Assembly (NCBI GenBank): GCA_009842375.1
Contig: VYFM01000284.1
Span: forward strand, 1 to 7,679
Reading direction: 5' to 3'
From: Candidatus Poribacteria bacterium
Lineage (GTDB): Bacteria > Poribacteria > WGA-4E > WGA-3G
DNA length: 7,679 nt
How positions within the stretch are numbered: the stretch's first letter is position 1; every line of letters begins with the position of its first letter. This document shows, piece after piece, positions 6,365-7,679 of this stretch. The notes beneath the pieces were generated by a model. The model saw only the letters and a list, made by a program, of their open reading frames with translations, ran no database searches and was not told where the DNA came from. Both the position numbers and the translations under genes were made by a program.

Positions 6365-6592
6365 CTATACCCCGATTATCACCCGTTTCTGCAGCGCCTC
6401 CATTCCGATCCCCAACGGTATTTGATCTTCTTGTAGAGCATTCATAAGTGCACGACGCGACGCATGCGAAAGCGAAGTTCGGCAAACGGCTCTATCACCA
6501 GTTACATAGGGCGACGGCGACCAAGCCCGCCTCGCCGAGGCACACAATGACGGAGCAGAGGAGAATATCGGAACCAGCATTTCGACTGCCAT
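6365..6592 (-). CDS. Doubtful small ORF, 75 aa, between two operon genes
   Basis: ATG at 6592 lies 13 bp after the stop of the 192-aa gene, and its TAG (6365-6367) lies 48 bp before the ATG of the 253-aa gene, so it fills the gap in the minus-strand run. The first half (SSAPSLCASARRAWSPSPYV) is rich in S, A, R and P and looks poorly protein-like. The second half (ALMNALQEDQIPLGIGMEAL, then QKRVIIGV) is more convincing and could start at an internal ATG near 6445. Ribosome binding is weak. It could be a small component of the operon, the tail of a decayed gene, or a chance ORF. Confidence 0.35.
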   Translation of the reverse strand: MAVEMLVPIFSSAPSLCASARRAWSPSPYVTGDRAVCRTSLSHASRRALMNALQEDQIPLGIGMEALQKRVIIGV

Positions 6593-6605
6593 GCGATCAT
6601 CGGAC

Positions 6606-7184
6606 TCACAGTTTGTTCATGGCACGACGGTGCATCGGATTCTTCGGCTTTCTCATCTCTCGGTGGACAACGGTTTCTCGAATGTCCATCCGCGGACGTC
6701 CATCCGGAGTGACTGAAATGTCGATCGCAGTTGACTTGTGCTCATGCTTCTCGTCAATCCAGCAAGACAAGATTGCATAAGTGGAAGACCGGTATACCAA
6801 CTCGAACCAGGCAAGGATATTTCGGATACTCGGATCCGAATCAGCATCTTCGGATGTTCCGTGAAGCATTTCAAACATTCCGTGCGTGGAATGCTCAAAC
6901 TCCCCGATAAATTCCCTCAGAGCTGTTTCCAGATCCTGCTTCTGGTTGAACCTGCGGTTGCCCAAGTCGGTCACAATGAAGTTCCAAAGTACATTGCAGT
7001 AGTCCTGCCACCGCTTCAGTTGCCTCTGGTCTTCGGACCAAAAACTACTGCCTTCCTGCATCAATCTCTCAATCGCTCCTTGCGCCACCCGGCCATGGTC
7101 GGAAGAGGACTTCGCCTCGAATCGCTGAACCACGTCAAAGAACTCTACGGAGCGATCCGCAAAACGCCTGCTTCGTTTTTTCAT
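6606..7184 (-). CDS. Protein of unknown function, 192 aa, first gene of the minus-strand run
   Basis: Complete 192-aa soluble protein with a strongly basic start MKKRSRRFADRSVEFFDVVQ. It then has a mostly helical body: YCNVLWNFIVTDLGNRR around residues 67-83, LETALREFIGEFEHSTHGMF around 89-108, and NILAWFELVYRSSTYAILSC around 123-142. A short beta-like segment STAIDISVTPDGRPRMDIRE precedes a basic tail ending RRAMNKL. There is no signal peptide, membrane segment or recognisable catalytic motif, and I cannot assign a family. The ATG at 7184 is preceded by only a weak GAG-type site (TAGAGTCGAG). It probably leads the transcript that includes the 253-aa gene. No promoter of good match is seen in the 40 bases upstream. 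Confidence 0.7.
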   Translation of the reverse strand: MKKRSRRFADRSVEFFDVVQRFEAKSSSDHGRVAQGAIERLMQEGSSFWSEDQRQLKRWQDYCNVLWNFIVTDLGNRRFNQKQDLETALREFIGEFEHSTHGMFEMLHGTSEDADSDPSIRNILAWFELVYRSSTYAILSCWIDEKHEHKSTAIDISVTPDGRPRMDIRETVVHREMRKPKNPMHRRAMNKL

Positions 7185-7223
7185 CTCGACTCTATCAAAC
7201 CCGTTTTTAACTGAACGATTTGC

Positions 7224-7240
7224 CTCTCCAATGTGGAGGG
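7224..7240. repeat. Short hairpin, 7-bp stem with 3-base loop
   Basis: CTCTCCA-ATG-TGGAGGG (one T:G pair) lies 40 bases upstream of the 192-aa gene. No T-tract follows on either strand, so it is not an obvious terminator. It may be a leader hairpin or operator. Confidence 0.35.
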
Positions 7241-7241
7241 A

Positions 7242-7274
7242 TCAGCACTTCTGGCATGGCACTACCGGTGCTGA
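7242..7274. repeat. Inverted repeat TCAGCAC ... GTGCTGA
   Basis: Perfect 7-base arms (7242-7248 and 7268-7274) flank a 19-base centre. It sits beside the previous hairpin and overlaps the stop of a possible minus-strand remnant (TAG at 7262-7264). It could be part of a mobile-element end or a regulatory site for the leftward operon; there is no further evidence. Confidence 0.35.
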
Positions 7275-7480
7275 GACTTCCCGGAGCACCACTCCCGTCG
7301 TTTTGACTTCGATACGGCCTGCAACGGTGCATACATTTTCTCATACACCATGATCAGATGCTCCACAGGCTCACGCCCGGGTGCGAATCCTGTACGTCGG
7401 CAGAACCCTCCCACAACACTTCGACCTGCTCTCCGAACTATCCCGGAATTCCCCGAGGCTACACCCGGTAACCGCCACGC
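7262..7480 (-). pseudogene. Possible C-terminal gene remnant on the minus strand
   Basis: The minus frame is open for 72 codons between a TGA at 7481-7483 and the TAG at 7262-7264. It holds GFCRRTGFAPGREPVEHLIM and then VYEKMYAPLQAVSKSKRREW. An internal ATG at 7351 has a GTGGAG ribosome binding site 9 bases upstream and would give a 29-aa basic peptide. The VYEKMY...KSKRREWCSGKSQ part is protein-like (Lys/Arg-rich tail), but I cannot name a family. High GC makes long open frames common here, so coding status is uncertain. Confidence 0.25.
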
Positions 7481-7546
7481 TCATCGGGATTACGCCGGGG
7501 ACCTCCCCCGCCGGTTGCCGGAATCACCGCCGGGGCCACTGGCGGT
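7471..7546. repeat. GC-rich cluster of nested palindromes
   Basis: Several inverted repeats overlap: ACCGCC (7526-7531) with GGCGGT (7541-7546), a perfect 6-bp stem with a 9-base loop; ACCGCCA (7471-7477) with TGGCGGT (7540-7546) as an alternative outer stem; GGGGA-CC-TCCCC around 7497-7508; and CCGG-TTG-CCGG around 7511-7521. Such clusters occur in REP-like extragenic palindromes and in structured RNAs. At over 70% GC, some of this is expected by chance. Confidence 0.35.
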
Positions 7547-7679
7547 CTCCAGCTTGCCACAAGGCACCGGCCACACCCGTCGCCGCATTCGGCCCTGATG
7601 CGCCTGAGGTTCATGCGCACGATCGGGCCGGGCTGGTTCCCGTCCCCTCAGCGCTTGTCGCGGCACGGATTTTCTTGCC
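7547..7679. other. GC-rich right edge with no confident gene
   Basis: Several frames are open because of the base composition. On the minus strand a frame entering from the edge reads GKKIRAATSAEGTGTSPARS and stops at a TGA near 7612, overlapping an ATG at 7614 as ATGA. It could be a gene's C-terminus, but the evidence is thin. A plus frame open from about 7353 to the window edge is rich in P, H, R and A and looks non-coding. Confidence 0.3.

Noticed and set aside
6448..6780. A 110-codon plus-strand frame
   Set aside because: It is antisense to the 192-aa gene and the 75-aa ORF, with shadow-like composition (many H, R, S) and no start signal.
1..7679. CRISPR arrays, tRNA or rRNA genes
   Set aside because: No regularly spaced direct repeats and no cloverleaf or rRNA signature were seen on either strand.

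Overview
The window reads as an accessory (genomic-island) stretch of a bacterial chromosome. Most of it has intermediate GC content. It contains one AT-richer insert (about 40% GC around 4890-5360) and a very GC-rich right edge (above 70% in places beyond 7490). Start signals are of bacterial type (ATG, with Shine-Dalgarno sequences on some genes). There are no rRNA genes, recognisable tRNAs, CRISPR arrays or complete transposase genes, and no core metabolic gene that would fix the species. A proteobacterium is a reasonable guess from gene style, but the sequence does not prove it.

Left part (1-1290): a complete 230-aa gene of a conserved family of unknown function (181-873, +). It is followed by two abruptly ending 5' gene remnants that point away from each other (ATG at 1047 on -, ATG at 1170 on +), with a shared 120-bp intergenic region between them. 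These look like the surviving centre of an older divergent gene pair whose two bodies were replaced by the present flanking cargo.

Centre (1281-4301, -): a 1006-aa protein with an N-terminal RelA/SpoT-type nucleotide pyrophosphokinase domain and a very long helical-repeat C-terminal region. This is the most informative gene here. The architecture resembles a stand-alone alarmone or toxic small-alarmone-synthetase catalytic domain joined to a large sensor or scaffold, and it is a good candidate anti-phage or stress effector. Divergent from it is a short, lysine/alanine-rich 57-aa ORF (4414-4587, +), separated by a hairpin-containing spacer.

Right of that (4588-5553, +): a hairpin/terminator, a stretch without a confident gene, then an AT-rich 104-aa helical protein gene (4891-5205). 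Its reading frame continues through two stop codons up to 5553, one base short of the end of the convergent gene. This is either a decayed gene of about 220 codons or a set of tiny consecutive ORFs.

Right operon (7184 to 5555, -): a 192-aa unknown protein, a doubtful 75-aa ORF and a 253-aa conserved protein of unknown function lie head to tail on the minus strand with short gaps, consistent with one transcript. Beyond 7185 there is no confident gene. The last 500 bases hold hairpins, GC-rich palindromes and a possible minus-strand gene remnant.

Overall the layout (cassettes of one to three genes, truncated gene ends, composition jumps, many proteins of unknown function) is what a defence or accessory island with cargo turnover would look like. 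Functional links between the cassettes are inference only.
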